Of a DNA stretch of 64,000 nt, positions 16,828 through 25,762 are shown piece after piece. A program made the translations under genes and the position numbers. Source of the stretch: an uncultured Clostridia bacterium (GTDB lineage: Bacteria > Bacillota > Clostridia > TANB77 > CAG-508); assembly GCA_934177795.1 (NCBI GenBank), contig CAKPPS010000003.1:1-64000 (forward strand). The letters are read 5' to 3'. Positions within the stretch are counted from its first letter, which is position 1. The number at the start of each line of letters is the position of its first letter. The notes under the pieces are model-generated. The model did no database searches. It had not been told where the DNA came from and saw nothing but the letters and a program-made list of their open reading frames with translations.

Positions 16828-17676
16828 ATGACTATAAATCAAGCAATTCAAAATGGAATGCAAATATTACAAAAAAACAACATAACAACTCCAAAGATGA
16901 AATCAAGATTATTATTACAATATACTTTAAAAAAATCAAGACAATATATAATCGCAAATGATAATAAACAATTGACAGATAAAGAAGAAGGACAATATTT
17001 TGATTATATAAAATTAATGAAAAGTGGAATGCCATTAGAATATATTACTCATAGTAAGGAATTTATGAAATTAAATTTTTTTGTAGATAATAATGTTTTG
17101 GTTCCAAGACAAGATACCGAAATTTTAGTGGAAGAAATTATATCAATAGCACAACAAAATGAAGCAAAACATATATTGGATTTATGTACAGGAAGTGGAG
17201 CAATAGCAGTATCAATGGCAAAGTATTTGGAAAATGTAAATATTACAGCAATAGATATAAGTAAAAAAGCTCTAGAAATAGCTAAAAAAAATGCTAAGAG
17301 AAATCAAGTAGAAAATAAAATAGAATTTGTAGAATCTAATATGTTTGAAAATTTAGACTTTAAAAAATATGATATAATTGTTTCAAATCCTCCATACATA
17401 GAAAGAGAAGAAATAAAAAAATTAGAAAAAGAAGTACAAAATGAGCCATTAATAGCATTAGATGGAGGAAAAGATGGATTAGAATTTTATAGAAAAATTA
17501 TAAAAGAAGGTTATAAATATTTGAACCCTAATGGCTATATAGGTTTAGAGATAGGATATAATCAAAAAATAAAAGTAGAAGAAATAATAAAGAATAACAA
17601 TATGTATATAAACACATATTGTAAAAAGGACTTATATGACAATGATAGAATAATCATAACTCAACTAAAAGACTAA
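16828..17676 (+). CDS. prmC: Release factor glutamine methyltransferase
   Basis: Protein of 282 residues. The N-terminal helical substrate domain (to about residue 90) is followed by a Rossmann methyltransferase with ILDLCTGSGAIAVSMA for S-adenosylmethionine and the catalytic NPPY at residue 187. PrmC methylates the glutamine of the GGQ motif in RF1 and RF2. It starts a gene run with whiA and hemW, with a GAGGAG site before the ATG. Confidence 0.92.
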   Translation: MTINQAIQNGMQILQKNNITTPKMKSRLLLQYTLKKSRQYIIANDNKQLTDKEEGQYFDYIKLMKSGMPLEYITHSKEFMKLNFFVDNNVLVPRQDTEILVEEIISIAQQNEAKHILDLCTGSGAIAVSMAKYLENVNITAIDISKKALEIAKKNAKRNQVENKIEFVESNMFENLDFKKYDIIVSNPPYIEREEIKKLEKEVQNEPLIALDGGKDGLEFYRKIIKEGYKYLNPNGYIGLEIGYNQKIKVEEIIKNNNMYINTYCKKDLYDNDRIIITQLKD

Positions 17677-17693
17677 TATCTGGGAGGTGTAAT

Positions 17694-18581
17694 ATGTCTT
17701 TTTCAACAGATATAAAACAAGAACTTAATAAAATAAGTAATTTAAAAAATAAAGAGTTTGTAAAATTTGAATTAATAGGATATCTGATAACTGTTAACAC
17801 CAGTATAATAAGTAAAAAGAATATTAAGTTTTCTACTGAAAGTGACTATAATATTAATAGATTTTCAAGGTTGTTATCGAATTTGGATATTGACCATAAG
17901 ATAGACATAAAAGGAAAAAATTTTAATATAATTACTAAATCTCTGGATATAAGTAAATTAGAATTTATAGAAATAAGAGAAAAAGATATAATATTAAGTG
18001 ATGATATCTTAGAAATAAATAAAGAAGAATTAATGAAAGCAATTATTAGAGGAAGTTTTCTTGGTGCAGGTTCAATAAATAATCCTCAAAATTCATATCA
18101 TTTAGAAATAGTTTTTTCAAATGAGATAAATTTACAAATAGTAAAAAAAATACTTACAAATTTAAATATAAATATAAAAGAATTGAAAAATTCTAATAGA
18201 AGTTCATTGTATATAAAAGATGGAGAAGAAATAGCTAAATTTTTGGCATTAATAGGAGCTAATCAAGCAGTAATGGACTTTGAAAATATACGTATAGAAA
18301 AAGAAATTAGAGGAAAAGTTAATAGAATTGTAAATTGTGAAACAGCAAATTTAAGTAAGACAATTAATGCTTCTATAGAGCAAATAGCAGCTATAAAAAA
18401 ATTGCAAAAAAATGGACAATTTAATAAATTAGATGACAAGCTAAAAGAAGTAGCAATATTAAGAATAGAAAATCCTGATATTTCATTGATAGAGCTAGGA
18501 AAAAAATTAAAAAAGCCAGTAGGAAAATCAGGAGTAAATTATAGATTAAAGAAAATAATGGAGATCGCAGATGAAAAATAA
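17694..18581 (+). CDS. whiA: DNA-binding protein WhiA
   Basis: Protein of 295 residues with the start MSFSTDIKQELNKI, two LAGLIDADG-like halves (RGSFLGAGSINNP, LEIVFSNE) and a C-terminal helix-turn-helix (LKEVAILRIENPDISLIELG, KPVGKSGVNYRLKKI). WhiA is a conserved Gram-positive DNA-binding protein linked to cell division and chromosome segregation and to sporulation in actinobacteria. It overlaps hemW by 11 bases and follows prmC by 17. Confidence 0.92.
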   Translation: MSFSTDIKQELNKISNLKNKEFVKFELIGYLITVNTSIISKKNIKFSTESDYNINRFSRLLSNLDIDHKIDIKGKNFNIITKSLDISKLEFIEIREKDIILSDDILEINKEELMKAIIRGSFLGAGSINNPQNSYHLEIVFSNEINLQIVKKILTNLNINIKELKNSNRSSLYIKDGEEIAKFLALIGANQAVMDFENIRIEKEIRGKVNRIVNCETANLSKTINASIEQIAAIKKLQKNGQFNKLDDKLKEVAILRIENPDISLIELGKKLKKPVGKSGVNYRLKKIMEIADEK

Positions 18582-19758
18582 AGAATTAGGAATATATATA
18601 CATATACCATTTTGCAAGCATAAATGTTATTATTGTGATTTTATATCTTTTGAAAATAAAAATAAGAATATCGAGCAAAGATATATACATTCAATAAAAA
18701 AAGAAATAGATAAATATTTTGAAAATCCTAATTTTTTAGAACAGTATAATATTACTACAATATATATAGGTGGAGGGACACCATCGTATATTAATAGTAA
18801 ATATATAATAGAAATTTTAGAATTTTTAAAAGAAAAATTAAAGGAAAATAAAACAACATTTGATAATATAGAAAAAACAATTGAAATAAATCCAGGGACT
18901 GTTGATGAAAAAAAATTACGAGATTATAAAAATGCACAAATTAATAGATTAAGTATAGGTCTTCAAAGTACAAATAATAAAATTTTAAAAGAAATAGGAA
19001 GAATACACAACTTTGAAGAATTTTTAGAAACTTATAATATTGCAAAAAAAGTTGGATTTGATAATATAAATATAGATTTAATGATAGGCTTACCAGGACA
19101 AACAATTACAGATATACATAAAAGCTTAGAACAAATAATATTATTAAATCCAAATCATATTAGTGTATATTCATTAATTGTAGAAGAGGAAACGCCTATA
19201 GCTAAACTTATACAGAATGGTACATTAAAAGAAATAGACGAAGAAACAGAAAGAAATATGTATTGGTATGTAAAAAATAAATTAGAGTTAAATGGATATA
19301 TCCATTATGAAATATCAAATTTTGCAAAAAAGGGCAAAGAATCCAAACATAATTTGAATTGTTGGGAACAAAAAGAATATATTGGAATTGGCGTTGCTGC
19401 GCATTCATATTTGAATAATATTAGATATACTAATGCAAATAATATAGATGAATATATAAATAAAATGAATACTTTAGATAACATTGATATTAGAAAAATA
19501 GAGGGAATATATCAAGTAGAAGAGATTCAAAACGACGAGGAGAAGAAAAAGGAATATATGTTATTGGGGTTAAGAAAAATTCAAGGGATTCAAATTTCTG
19601 AATTTAAAGCCAAATACGTAGATAATCCACTATTTATTTATAGAAAGGAAATACAAAAATTAGTTGATGAACAACTGTTAATAGTTGATGGAGATTTTAT
19701 AAGGTTAACAAGTAGAGGAATAGATTTAGCTAATCTTGTATGGGAAGAATTTGTATAA
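18571..19758 (+). CDS. hemW: Radical SAM heme chaperone HemW
   Basis: Protein of 395 residues. The radical SAM cluster motif CKHKCYYCDF is near residue 15, preceded by YIHIPF; GGGTPSYI and QSTNNKILKEIGRIHN follow, with the HemW C-terminal domain after residue 280 (EYMLLGLRKIQGI). It resembles coproporphyrinogen III oxidase HemN but carries the CxxxCxxC form of HemW, which traffics heme. Its start lies within whiA. Confidence 0.88.
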   Translation: MKNKELGIYIHIPFCKHKCYYCDFISFENKNKNIEQRYIHSIKKEIDKYFENPNFLEQYNITTIYIGGGTPSYINSKYIIEILEFLKEKLKENKTTFDNIEKTIEINPGTVDEKKLRDYKNAQINRLSIGLQSTNNKILKEIGRIHNFEEFLETYNIAKKVGFDNINIDLMIGLPGQTITDIHKSLEQIILLNPNHISVYSLIVEEETPIAKLIQNGTLKEIDEETERNMYWYVKNKLELNGYIHYEISNFAKKGKESKHNLNCWEQKEYIGIGVAAHSYLNNIRYTNANNIDEYINKMNTLDNIDIRKIEGIYQVEEIQNDEEKKKEYMLLGLRKIQGIQISEFKAKYVDNPLFIYRKEIQKLVDEQLLIVDGDFIRLTSRGIDLANLVWEEFV

Positions 19759-19769
19759 GATAAAAGTAT

Positions 19770-19821
19770 AGTAACCTAAAAGAAATGAGTTTTTATAATA
19801 GAGAATTCATTCCTTTTAGGG
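19770..19821 (+). other. Hairpin downstream of hemW
   Basis: CCTAAAAG-A-AATGA pairs with TCATT-C-CTTTTAGG around a loop of about 18 bases. There is no T-run, so it is a weak terminator candidate at best. The sequence from 19822 to 19980 contains CTGCCCCATTCAATAGCAAC and CCGGTCAGCTAG, richer in G+C than its surroundings, with no assigned role. Confidence 0.4.
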
Positions 19822-19980
19822 TGATATATAAATTCTAATTTATATATTTATCTTATTTCAGTTCTGCCCCATTCAATAGCAACAAAACCGGTCAGCTAGA
19901 ATTTAAATACAGTTATATGTAGGATTATCAATATTTAAAATTTTTTTAAAATTTTAATTTAAAAAATTTTAAAAAAACTA

Positions 19981-20009
19981 TTGACAAAAATAAAAACTAA
20001 TAATATAAT
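19981..20009 (+). promoter_or_regulatory. Promoter of tRNA-Leu(UAA)
   Basis: TTGACA (19981-19986), a 17-base spacer and TATAAT (20004-20009): a consensus sigma-A promoter 39 bases before the tRNA. Confidence 0.8.
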
Positions 20010-20047
20010 ATCAATTGTCGTAAGGATAACCAGTTCAAATATTAAAT

Positions 20048-20135
20048 GCAGATGTGGCGGAACTGGTAGACGCACAGGACTTAAAATCCTGCGGTTGAAT
20101 AAACCGTGCCGGTTCGATTCCGGCCATCTGCACCA
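20048..20135 (+). tRNA. tRNA-Leu (anticodon UAA)
   Basis: An 88-base class II tRNA. Acceptor GCAGATG pairs with CATCTGC, the anticodon stem CAGGA/TCCTG encloses loop CTTAAAA (anticodon TAA), a long variable arm follows, then the T loop TTCGATT and an encoded CCA end (20133-20135). It decodes UUA. A mobilisation-type element begins shortly downstream, but no att duplication of the tRNA end is seen. Confidence 0.95.
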
Positions 20136-20136
20136 A

Positions 20137-20178
20137 AATATCAAGTTAGAAATCAGATTTCTAACTTGATATTTTTTT
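20137..20178 (+). terminator. tRNA terminator
   Basis: AATATCAAGTTAGAAATC pairs with GATTTCTAACTTGATATT, followed by seven T. Between here and 20368 I see only short dyads (GCCTACTTTTTATAGGTAC and ATGTCGGGATTGCATGTCGG) and no gene. Confidence 0.85.
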
Positions 20179-20368
20179 GCGTAATTTCGGCAAAAGCCTA
20201 CTTTTTATAGGTACTTTGGAACACTTTTAAAAAGTTCTAAAAAATACCCTAAAATGTATATAAAATGTCGGGATTGCATGTCGGGAAAATTTTTAATCTC
20301 GGATAGCTCTATCAAATGCTCCCTTTATTTATTATTATTCCTATTCCGTTTATCAGAAAGGATGAAAA

Positions 20369-20932
20369 ATGGAATTTATACCATATAAAGCTAATGAATG
20401 CTTTGAACATTTATATTATCAAATACCAATGGAATTATTTTTCAATAAAAGTTATAAAGATAAATTAAATTCAGATAGTAAAATTCTATATGGATTTCTA
20501 TTAAATAGATTAACTTTATCCAAAAAGAATAATTGGTTTGATGAAGAAGGTAATGTATTTCTAATATTTACTAGAAAAGAAGTTCAGGAATTACTAAATT
20601 TATCAGACAAAACTGCTACAAAGGCATTTAAACAATTAAAAGAATGTAAATTAATATATGAGAAAAAACAAGGCTCTACTAAACCTAATTTAATTTATGT
20701 AGGAAAAATAGAACATGACAAAAATCTTATGAAAGTGATTCGTAAAAATTACGAGTTAAGAGTCGGAAAATCTACGATTCATGACACGGAAAATTTACGA
20801 CCTAACTATAACAATAATAATTATAACTATAAAGGAAAAGGCAAATATAGTTTTCAGAACTATGAGCAAAGACATTATGATAATTTGGATTTTTTATATG
20901 CAAATAATTTTAATGCACTATATGAAAATTAG
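20369..20932 (+). CDS. Replication initiator A-type protein (RepA N-terminal family)
   Basis: Protein of 187 residues with a RepA_N winged-helix domain in the first 120 residues (YQIPMELFFNKSYKDKLNSDS, SKILYGFLLNRLTLS, FTRKEVQELLNLSDKTATKA). The tail has the NYEQRHYDNLDFLY block common to short initiators of integrative elements. The family begins plasmid or excised-element replication by binding an origin. It opens a mobilisation module with TnpV, MobC and a relaxase, as in Tn1549-type elements. Confidence 0.75.
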   Translation: MEFIPYKANECFEHLYYQIPMELFFNKSYKDKLNSDSKILYGFLLNRLTLSKKNNWFDEEGNVFLIFTRKEVQELLNLSDKTATKAFKQLKECKLIYEKKQGSTKPNLIYVGKIEHDKNLMKVIRKNYELRVGKSTIHDTENLRPNYNNNNYNYKGKGKYSFQNYEQRHYDNLDFLYANNFNALYEN

Positions 20933-20950
20933 AAAAAGGAGAAGTTAGAT

Positions 20951-21346
20951 ATGGATAATAATGAATTAAAAGAAAGATTTATTGATGAGAAAACTGGTAT
21001 TGAATATATAAGAAAAGGTGATTATTACTTCCCAAATTTAGTTGATTCAGCTAGTGTAAAAGCTAATGAACTTAGTAAATATGGAAAGTTAAGATTAAAG
21101 TATTTGCTAGAGCATAAAAAAGTAGATTATACAATTCTATGGGTTGAAAATAAATTAAGGAGTCATTTATTAGAGATAGATAAAACAGCAAATAAAAGAT
21201 TTAATTTGCTAATGAAACAATTTATAAAACAAGAAAATGTAACTGAAGAATTAAAAGCAAATAATCAAATAGAATGGGTTTGCAGAATGAATAATATAAA
21301 AAATCGTGTAGAAGAAATTATATTTAATGAATTAATTTATGTATAA
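20951..21346 (+). CDS. Transposon-encoded protein TnpV
   Basis: Protein of 131 residues with the TnpV hallmark blocks KGDYYFPNL, KYGKLRLKYLLEHKK, KTANKRFNLLMKQF and IEWVCRMNNIKNRVEEII. TnpV proteins occur in clostridial conjugative and mobilisable transposons; their biochemical role is not established. It sits 18 bases after the initiator gene with an AAAAAGGAG site. Confidence 0.75.
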   Translation: MDNNELKERFIDEKTGIEYIRKGDYYFPNLVDSASVKANELSKYGKLRLKYLLEHKKVDYTILWVENKLRSHLLEIDKTANKRFNLLMKQFIKQENVTEELKANNQIEWVCRMNNIKNRVEEIIFNELIYV

Positions 21347-21363
21347 GAAAAGAGGTAAAAATT

Positions 21364-21687
21364 ATGGAAGAAATAAGATTATATGATATAGATTCAATAG
21401 AATTTAGTGAATTAATAGATACAACAAGAGTTGAACTAAAAAGAAATAATTTAGAATATCAAAAATTTAAAAATCAAGTTAATAAAATTATGGAAAAGTA
21501 TCCAAATTTACAATTACTTTTTGAATATGATAAAGTTATGAATTTAAACGAAGAAGAATGCAAAATGTTACAAAAATTAATATCAATTTATTTGCAAATG
21601 AGTGATTTAGAAGAACGAAAAATTTTCTTTTTAGGTGCAAGAGAAAACTATTTTTACTTTAAAAATATGAACCTAATTAAAGAATAA
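21364..21687 (+). CDS. Hypothetical protein of the mobilisation module
   Basis: Soluble helical protein of 107 residues (YDIDSIEFSELI, LISIYLQMSDLEERKIFFLG, YFYFKNMNLI). Similar small proteins follow TnpV in related elements as I recall them; no function is known. It has an AGAGG ribosome binding site and the same strand as its neighbours. Confidence 0.6.
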   Translation: MEEIRLYDIDSIEFSELIDTTRVELKRNNLEYQKFKNQVNKIMEKYPNLQLLFEYDKVMNLNEEECKMLQKLISIYLQMSDLEERKIFFLGARENYFYFKNMNLIKE

Positions 21688-21713
21688 CTTACTAAAAATA
21701 CGAAGTTTTGAAT

Positions 21714-21830
21714 GTGAGTACTGACTATAATTCTTGAATATGCAAGCAACGTATTTGTACTCACGCCACAAATACCAACAAGAATGGGACAAGTCCCAAA
21801 CCCTAATAAGAAAAAACAGAAAGCGAGATG
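21714..21830 (+). other. Candidate origin of transfer (oriT)
   Basis: Directly before mobC lies an inverted repeat GTGAGTAC (21714-21721) and GTACTCAC (21757-21764). Then come CGCCACAAATACCAACAAG and a small hairpin GGGAC-AA-GTCCC (21786-21797) followed by CAAACCCTAATAAG. Dyads of this sort just upstream of MobC/relaxase genes mark oriT in MOBP systems. The nick site cannot be placed from sequence alone. Confidence 0.5.
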
Positions 21831-21835
21831 AAAAA

Positions 21836-22183
21836 ATGAGAAATAGAAATATAAAAATTAATGTGTTTTTAAATGAAGATGAAAACGAAATTCTAAATGA
21901 GAAAGTAAAAAAGTCTGGATTAAACAAATCAGAATTTTTTAGAAAAATAATTTTAGACTATCAGCTAAAAGAAAAGCCAGATGAAAAATTTTATGAGATA
22001 CTTTCACAACTTCGAGGTATGGCAACAAACTTAAATCAAATGGCAAGAACTTATAATAAATATCAAGGATATATGAGAGAAGATAAAATAAATCCTTTAT
22101 TAAATCAAATACAAAATTTTATACTAGCATTAGAAGAAGTTTATCTTATACCACAAAAAGAAAAGAATGTAAGTGGGTGGTAA
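21836..22183 (+). CDS. mobC: Mobilisation accessory protein, MobC-like
   Basis: Protein of 115 residues. The N-terminal ribbon-helix-helix (IKINVFLNEDENEILNEKVKKSG, KSEFFRKIIL) is followed by the MobC motif QLRGMATNLNQMARTYN. MobC binds oriT and helps the relaxase open the DNA. ATG 21836 is used: the longer upstream reading frame would run through the oriT dyads. The relaxase starts seven bases after its stop. Confidence 0.8.
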   Translation: MRNRNIKINVFLNEDENEILNEKVKKSGLNKSEFFRKIILDYQLKEKPDEKFYEILSQLRGMATNLNQMARTYNKYQGYMREDKINPLLNQIQNFILALEEVYLIPQKEKNVSGW

Positions 22184-22189
22184 TAGATT

Positions 22190-23473
22190 ATGGCAATAAC
22201 AAAAATATGGAAAGTAAAAGATAGATTAGATTTTACAATAAACTATGCAGTTAATGGAGAAAAGACAGAAGAAAAATTATATGTATCAGGTATAAATTGT
22301 ATGCCTGATACTGCTCTGCAAGAAATGAGAAATACCAAAAAACAATTTTTTAAAACAACTGGAATACAATGTTTTCACGGAGTACAATCTTTTGTAAAAG
22401 GAGAAGTAACACAAGAACAAGCACATGAAATTGGAATAAAACTAGCTGAAGAACTATGGGGAAATAAATTTCAAGTAATAGTTTCTACTCATCTAAACAC
22501 AGATAATTTGCACAATCATTTTGTTTTAAACTCTGTTTCATTTTTAGATGGCAAAAGATTTTGTAATACAAAGAAAGACTATGCTACTATGAGAAAAGCT
22601 TCAGATAAACTTTGTGAAGAATATGGTCTAAGTGTTTTGAAACAAGAAGAAAAGTATAATAAATATACTACAAGTAGTTTATATAAGGAACTTATGAAAG
22701 ATAGTATTGATTATGCAATAGCAAATGCTAAAGACTATAACGAATTTATTAAAATATTACAAGATTTAGATTATATTGTTACTGATAAAAATAATACATT
22801 ATCTATTAGGCAAGAACCATGTAAACGAAATACAAGAATTGAAAGGCAATTTGGAAATAGTTACTCAAAAGAAAGTATTTATAAAAGAATATTAGAAACA
22901 CAACCCGAATATCCATATTCTCCAGATCCATATTTATTAGCTAATAAAAGTTACAAAAGATATAACAATGAGAAACAAAAGCATTTGCAATTTAAAGGTT
23001 CTATTTCATATTTAATTTTTCACTATGAGAAATTACTAGGTATCAATATAGAAATCGTCTCAAAACCTAATATAACGAAAATGACACCAGAATTAATACA
23101 AGCAATTAAAAAAATGGATGAATTTTCTAAACAAGTTAGATTTGTATGTAAAAATAACATCAATACAGAACAAGAATTATTGGATTATCAAAAATCAGCC
23201 TATGAAAAAATTAATCCACTAAAAAGTGAAAGAGAAAATCTATGGAAAAAACATAAAAGAGCAAAAACAGATGAAGAAAAAGCAAGTATTGAAAATCAAA
23301 TTGTAGAAATTTCTAAAAAGATAACACCACTTGCTGAAGAAATAAAACATTGTACTAATATTGAATTAAGGCTAGAAAAAATCAAGCAATATGAACTTCA
23401 TCAAAAGTTAGAAGAAGGAAGAAAACAAGCTGAAAAGCAAAATGAAAAAAATAAAAAGGATAGGTATAGATAA
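22190..23473 (+). CDS. MOBP-type relaxase (MobA/VirD2-like)
   Basis: Protein of 427 residues. The N-terminal relaxase domain (AITKIWKVKDRLDFTINYAVN) includes the three-histidine metal motif at His101, His108 and His110 (THLNTDNLHNHFVLNS). The second half is a Lys/Glu-rich helical tail of coiled-coil type. Relaxases nick oriT and lead the single strand into a conjugation channel. No coupling protein, secretion genes or integrase are in view, so this is either a helper-dependent element or a remnant of a larger Tn1549-like element. Confidence 0.85.
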   Translation: MAITKIWKVKDRLDFTINYAVNGEKTEEKLYVSGINCMPDTALQEMRNTKKQFFKTTGIQCFHGVQSFVKGEVTQEQAHEIGIKLAEELWGNKFQVIVSTHLNTDNLHNHFVLNSVSFLDGKRFCNTKKDYATMRKASDKLCEEYGLSVLKQEEKYNKYTTSSLYKELMKDSIDYAIANAKDYNEFIKILQDLDYIVTDKNNTLSIRQEPCKRNTRIERQFGNSYSKESIYKRILETQPEYPYSPDPYLLANKSYKRYNNEKQKHLQFKGSISYLIFHYEKLLGINIEIVSKPNITKMTPELIQAIKKMDEFSKQVRFVCKNNINTEQELLDYQKSAYEKINPLKSERENLWKKHKRAKTDEEKASIENQIVEISKKITPLAEEIKHCTNIELRLEKIKQYELHQKLEEGRKQAEKQNEKNKKDRYR

Positions 23474-23503
23474 TATAAAACATATTTTAGTATAAATAAA
23501 AGT

Positions 23504-23542
23504 AAAAGCTCTCAGTTCTATTTCTAGAAAATGAGAGCTTTT
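23504..23542 (+). terminator. Terminator between convergent genes
   Basis: AAAAGCTCTCA pairs with TGAGAGCTTTT; it can work in both directions, closing the relaxase gene and the opposing gene at 23562. Confidence 0.8.
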
Positions 23543-23561
23543 GTAGCAGTGATATTAATTA

Positions 23562-24041
23562 TTAATCAACAACTACACCTATTACAGTTTTTCCTAAGTC
23601 GGCTAACTGCTCAAAGGATTTCTTGATTGATTCTGCTTTCTGTTCCTCTGAATCCTGTGTACCTTTGAAAGCTCTTTCGGCTTCTGTCTTAAGCCCTTCA
23701 TAGTTCAGCCCCATTTCATGTGTCCATACAGGGCGACCAAGAAGAAACTCAAGAGCCTCATGGAATTTGTCGAATGAAACCAACAAAATTGGGTTCATAA
23801 GCTGGTAATAGCCGAGAACTCTCTTGTCCTCACTGAGCCACCAATGGTTATCACCGAATTTTTCCATCTGTTCAAGATACTTTTTAACTGTGTCAAAGGA
23901 TTTTTGATCATCTTCAGAGCTTATCACTCTATCAGATTTTGAATCCAGAACGAGAATAAAGGTATCAACCTTTTCATCCCCAAAGATGCCTCTTAAATAC
24001 TTGATGTTTTCCTCATTGAATGCATGTGCTGTTTTTTTCAT
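23562..24041 (-). CDS. Hypothetical protein of foreign base composition
   Basis: Soluble acidic protein of 159 residues (KYLRGIFGDEKVDTFILVLD, DNHWWLSEDKRVLGYYQLMNPILLVSFDKF, LLGRPVWTHEMGLNYEGL). I do not recognise a family. Codon use includes many C- and G-ending codons (CTC, AAG, GGG), unlike the AT-ending neighbours, so recent transfer is likely. It has a textbook TAGGAGGT site and a consensus promoter with a palindrome downstream of the -10 box, indicating tight control. Cargo of the neighbouring mobile element is a reasonable guess. Confidence 0.65.
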   Translation of the reverse strand: MKKTAHAFNEENIKYLRGIFGDEKVDTFILVLDSKSDRVISSEDDQKSFDTVKKYLEQMEKFGDNHWWLSEDKRVLGYYQLMNPILLVSFDKFHEALEFLLGRPVWTHEMGLNYEGLKTEAERAFKGTQDSEEQKAESIKKSFEQLADLGKTVIGVVVD

Positions 24042-24085
24042 GGTGTATTACCTCCTAAAAGTATTTTTTTATTAGCCGTTCATTG

Positions 24086-24107
24086 TATCGCTACTATAGT
24101 AGCGATA
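24086..24107 (-). promoter_or_regulatory. Perfect 22-bp palindromic operator
   Basis: Each half reads TATCGCTACTA on its own strand, with no mismatch and no spacer. It lies between the -10 box (minus strand, about 24127-24132) and the ribosome binding site of the gene at 23562, the place for a repressor roadblock. No cognate repressor gene adjoins it; the XRE gene at 25847 is the nearest candidate. Confidence 0.7.
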
Positions 24108-24126
24108 ATAAAATATGACCTAACTA

Positions 24127-24155
24127 TATTATACTACTATTTACATAAAAAAGCA
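24127..24155 (-). promoter_or_regulatory. Promoter of the gene at 23562
   Basis: On the minus strand TTGCTT, a 17-base spacer and TATAAT: a strong sigma-A promoter reading into the palindromic operator. Confidence 0.6.
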
Positions 24156-24260
24156 AATTTATAGAAAAATAAATAGTGTAAAATGGTTTCGGAATATACA
24201 AAAAGAAAGTCCTTTGATATAATAATTTACGACTAAATAAATCAAAGAAAGGACTTTCTT

Positions 24261-25733
24261 ATGAAACTTATTATATCACAAAAATTAATAAATGTATTAA
24301 AAAATAAAATATTTAATGTGATTTCTTTAAATTTATTTAATAATATTGAATTTTTATTAAATAATCTTTTAAATAACAATACTCATAATCAGTATTTTAA
24401 TGTTATTTTTAAAGCTCAACAAACTGCTAGAGATATTGTTAAATCTATAGTTATCTCTACTTTTGAAGAGCTAGATAATAAATTTAAAGAATCTACTTAT
24501 AGAAAATCTCGTTACTATATTAATAAATCTAATGTTCCTAGAACTCTTATCACTATTGTTGGAGAAATAACTTTTTATAGAACTTACTATATTTCTAAAC
24601 ACTCTAATAAAAAGTTTTTCTATATAGATAAAATTTTTGATTTACCTAAAAATGATCATTATGATCCTATTGTTAAAGCTATTTCTATATCTAAAGCTGT
24701 GTCTACCTCTCAGGCTCAATCTGTTCGTGATACTTCAGCTTTTATTAATGATATTTCTTACTTTGAAACTACTTCTACTATTAAAGATATTCCTCGTCAA
24801 TCTGTTTATAATTGGATTAAAAATTGGTATATTCCTAATATTGTACCTAAATCAGTAGAAACTCCTGAAACTCTTTATGTTATGGCTGATGAAAAATATA
24901 TTGGTGCACAAAATATTTCTAAAGATATTATGATTAAATGCTTCGTTACTTTCGAAGATATAAAAGATATTAGTAAGAATAGACGTCAATTAGTCAATCG
25001 TTCTGTATTTTCTTGCTGTACTTCTAAAGCTTGGCCTAAGTTTATGGATTTTATTGCTATGAAATATGATTTCTCTAAAATTAGAAATATATGTCTTTTA
25101 GCTGATGGTGGCTCTTGGATTAAATCTGGTATTCCTGAATTAAAGCTTGACCCTAATAACTCTGTTAAATTTTATTTGTGTGAATTTCACTTTAAACAAG
25201 CTATTCACCATATTACTATAAATTCTGATGAAAGATATTATCTATTACATATTTTTAATACAAAACCTAAATCATATTTTATTGATGCCGTTAATGCTAT
25301 TATCCTCAATAATCCTAAACGTAAAGATATTATTACTAAAAAACTCAAATATATAATTAACAACTACACTAATATAAAATCAATGTTAGCTTTAAATATA
25401 GGTTCATCTATGGAAAGTCATATATCACACTTAATAGCTTCTTTTTTCTCTTCTAGACCTAAAGGCTTTTCTACTAAGAGAATAGAAAAATATATTAAAT
25501 TAAATGATTATAAATACAATAATATAAACATCTTTAAATTATATTTGAGCACATATTCAAAAAAACAAACGGTAACACTTAATGAAAATACATATGATTA
25601 TGAAATATTTACTAAAGATAAACTTCATAATATTCCTGTTTTAAATAATGGTTTAACAACTGGTACTTATACTATATTAAATAGTATCTCTCATGATATT
25701 TCACTTAATGATATCATAGAAAATGAAACATAA
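24261..25733 (+). CDS. ISLre2 (UPF0236) transposase
   Basis: Complete protein of 490 residues. Conserved blocks are RTLITIVGEITFYRTYY, the acidic LYVMADEKYIGAQ and LLADGGSWIKSGI (the Trp that is TGA in the copy at 2949), and EFHFKQAIHHI. ISLre2 transposases move DNA with a DDE-type RNase H fold. Codon use favours T-ending codons (TCT, CCT, GTT), more than in the neighbouring genes. A stem-loop (25724-25762) ends the gene. It is distant in sequence from the copy at 2949, so the two came separately. Confidence 0.88.
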   Translation: MKLIISQKLINVLKNKIFNVISLNLFNNIEFLLNNLLNNNTHNQYFNVIFKAQQTARDIVKSIVISTFEELDNKFKESTYRKSRYYINKSNVPRTLITIVGEITFYRTYYISKHSNKKFFYIDKIFDLPKNDHYDPIVKAISISKAVSTSQAQSVRDTSAFINDISYFETTSTIKDIPRQSVYNWIKNWYIPNIVPKSVETPETLYVMADEKYIGAQNISKDIMIKCFVTFEDIKDISKNRRQLVNRSVFSCCTSKAWPKFMDFIAMKYDFSKIRNICLLADGGSWIKSGIPELKLDPNNSVKFYLCEFHFKQAIHHITINSDERYYLLHIFNTKPKSYFIDAVNAIILNNPKRKDIITKKLKYIINNYTNIKSMLALNIGSSMESHISHLIASFFSSRPKGFSTKRIEKYIKLNDYKYNNINIFKLYLSTYSKKQTVTLNENTYDYEIFTKDKLHNIPVLNNGLTTGTYTILNSISHDISLNDIIENET

Positions 25734-25762
25734 AGATACTTTTTTTATATCTTTATGTTTCA
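25724..25762 (+). terminator. Transposase terminator
   Basis: TGAAACATAAAGATA pairs with TATCTTTATGTTTCA, overlapping the transposase stop; the T-rich loop can serve either strand. Confidence 0.65.

Noticed and set aside
19822..20047. T-box or other leader RNA before tRNA-Leu(UAA)
   Set aside because: No T-box sequence and no downstream protein gene in range; a normal promoter drives the tRNA.
20048..20178. att site of the mobilisation module at the tRNA-Leu 3' end
   Set aside because: I found no second copy of the tRNA end before pgi and no integrase in the module, so integration at the tRNA is not supported.
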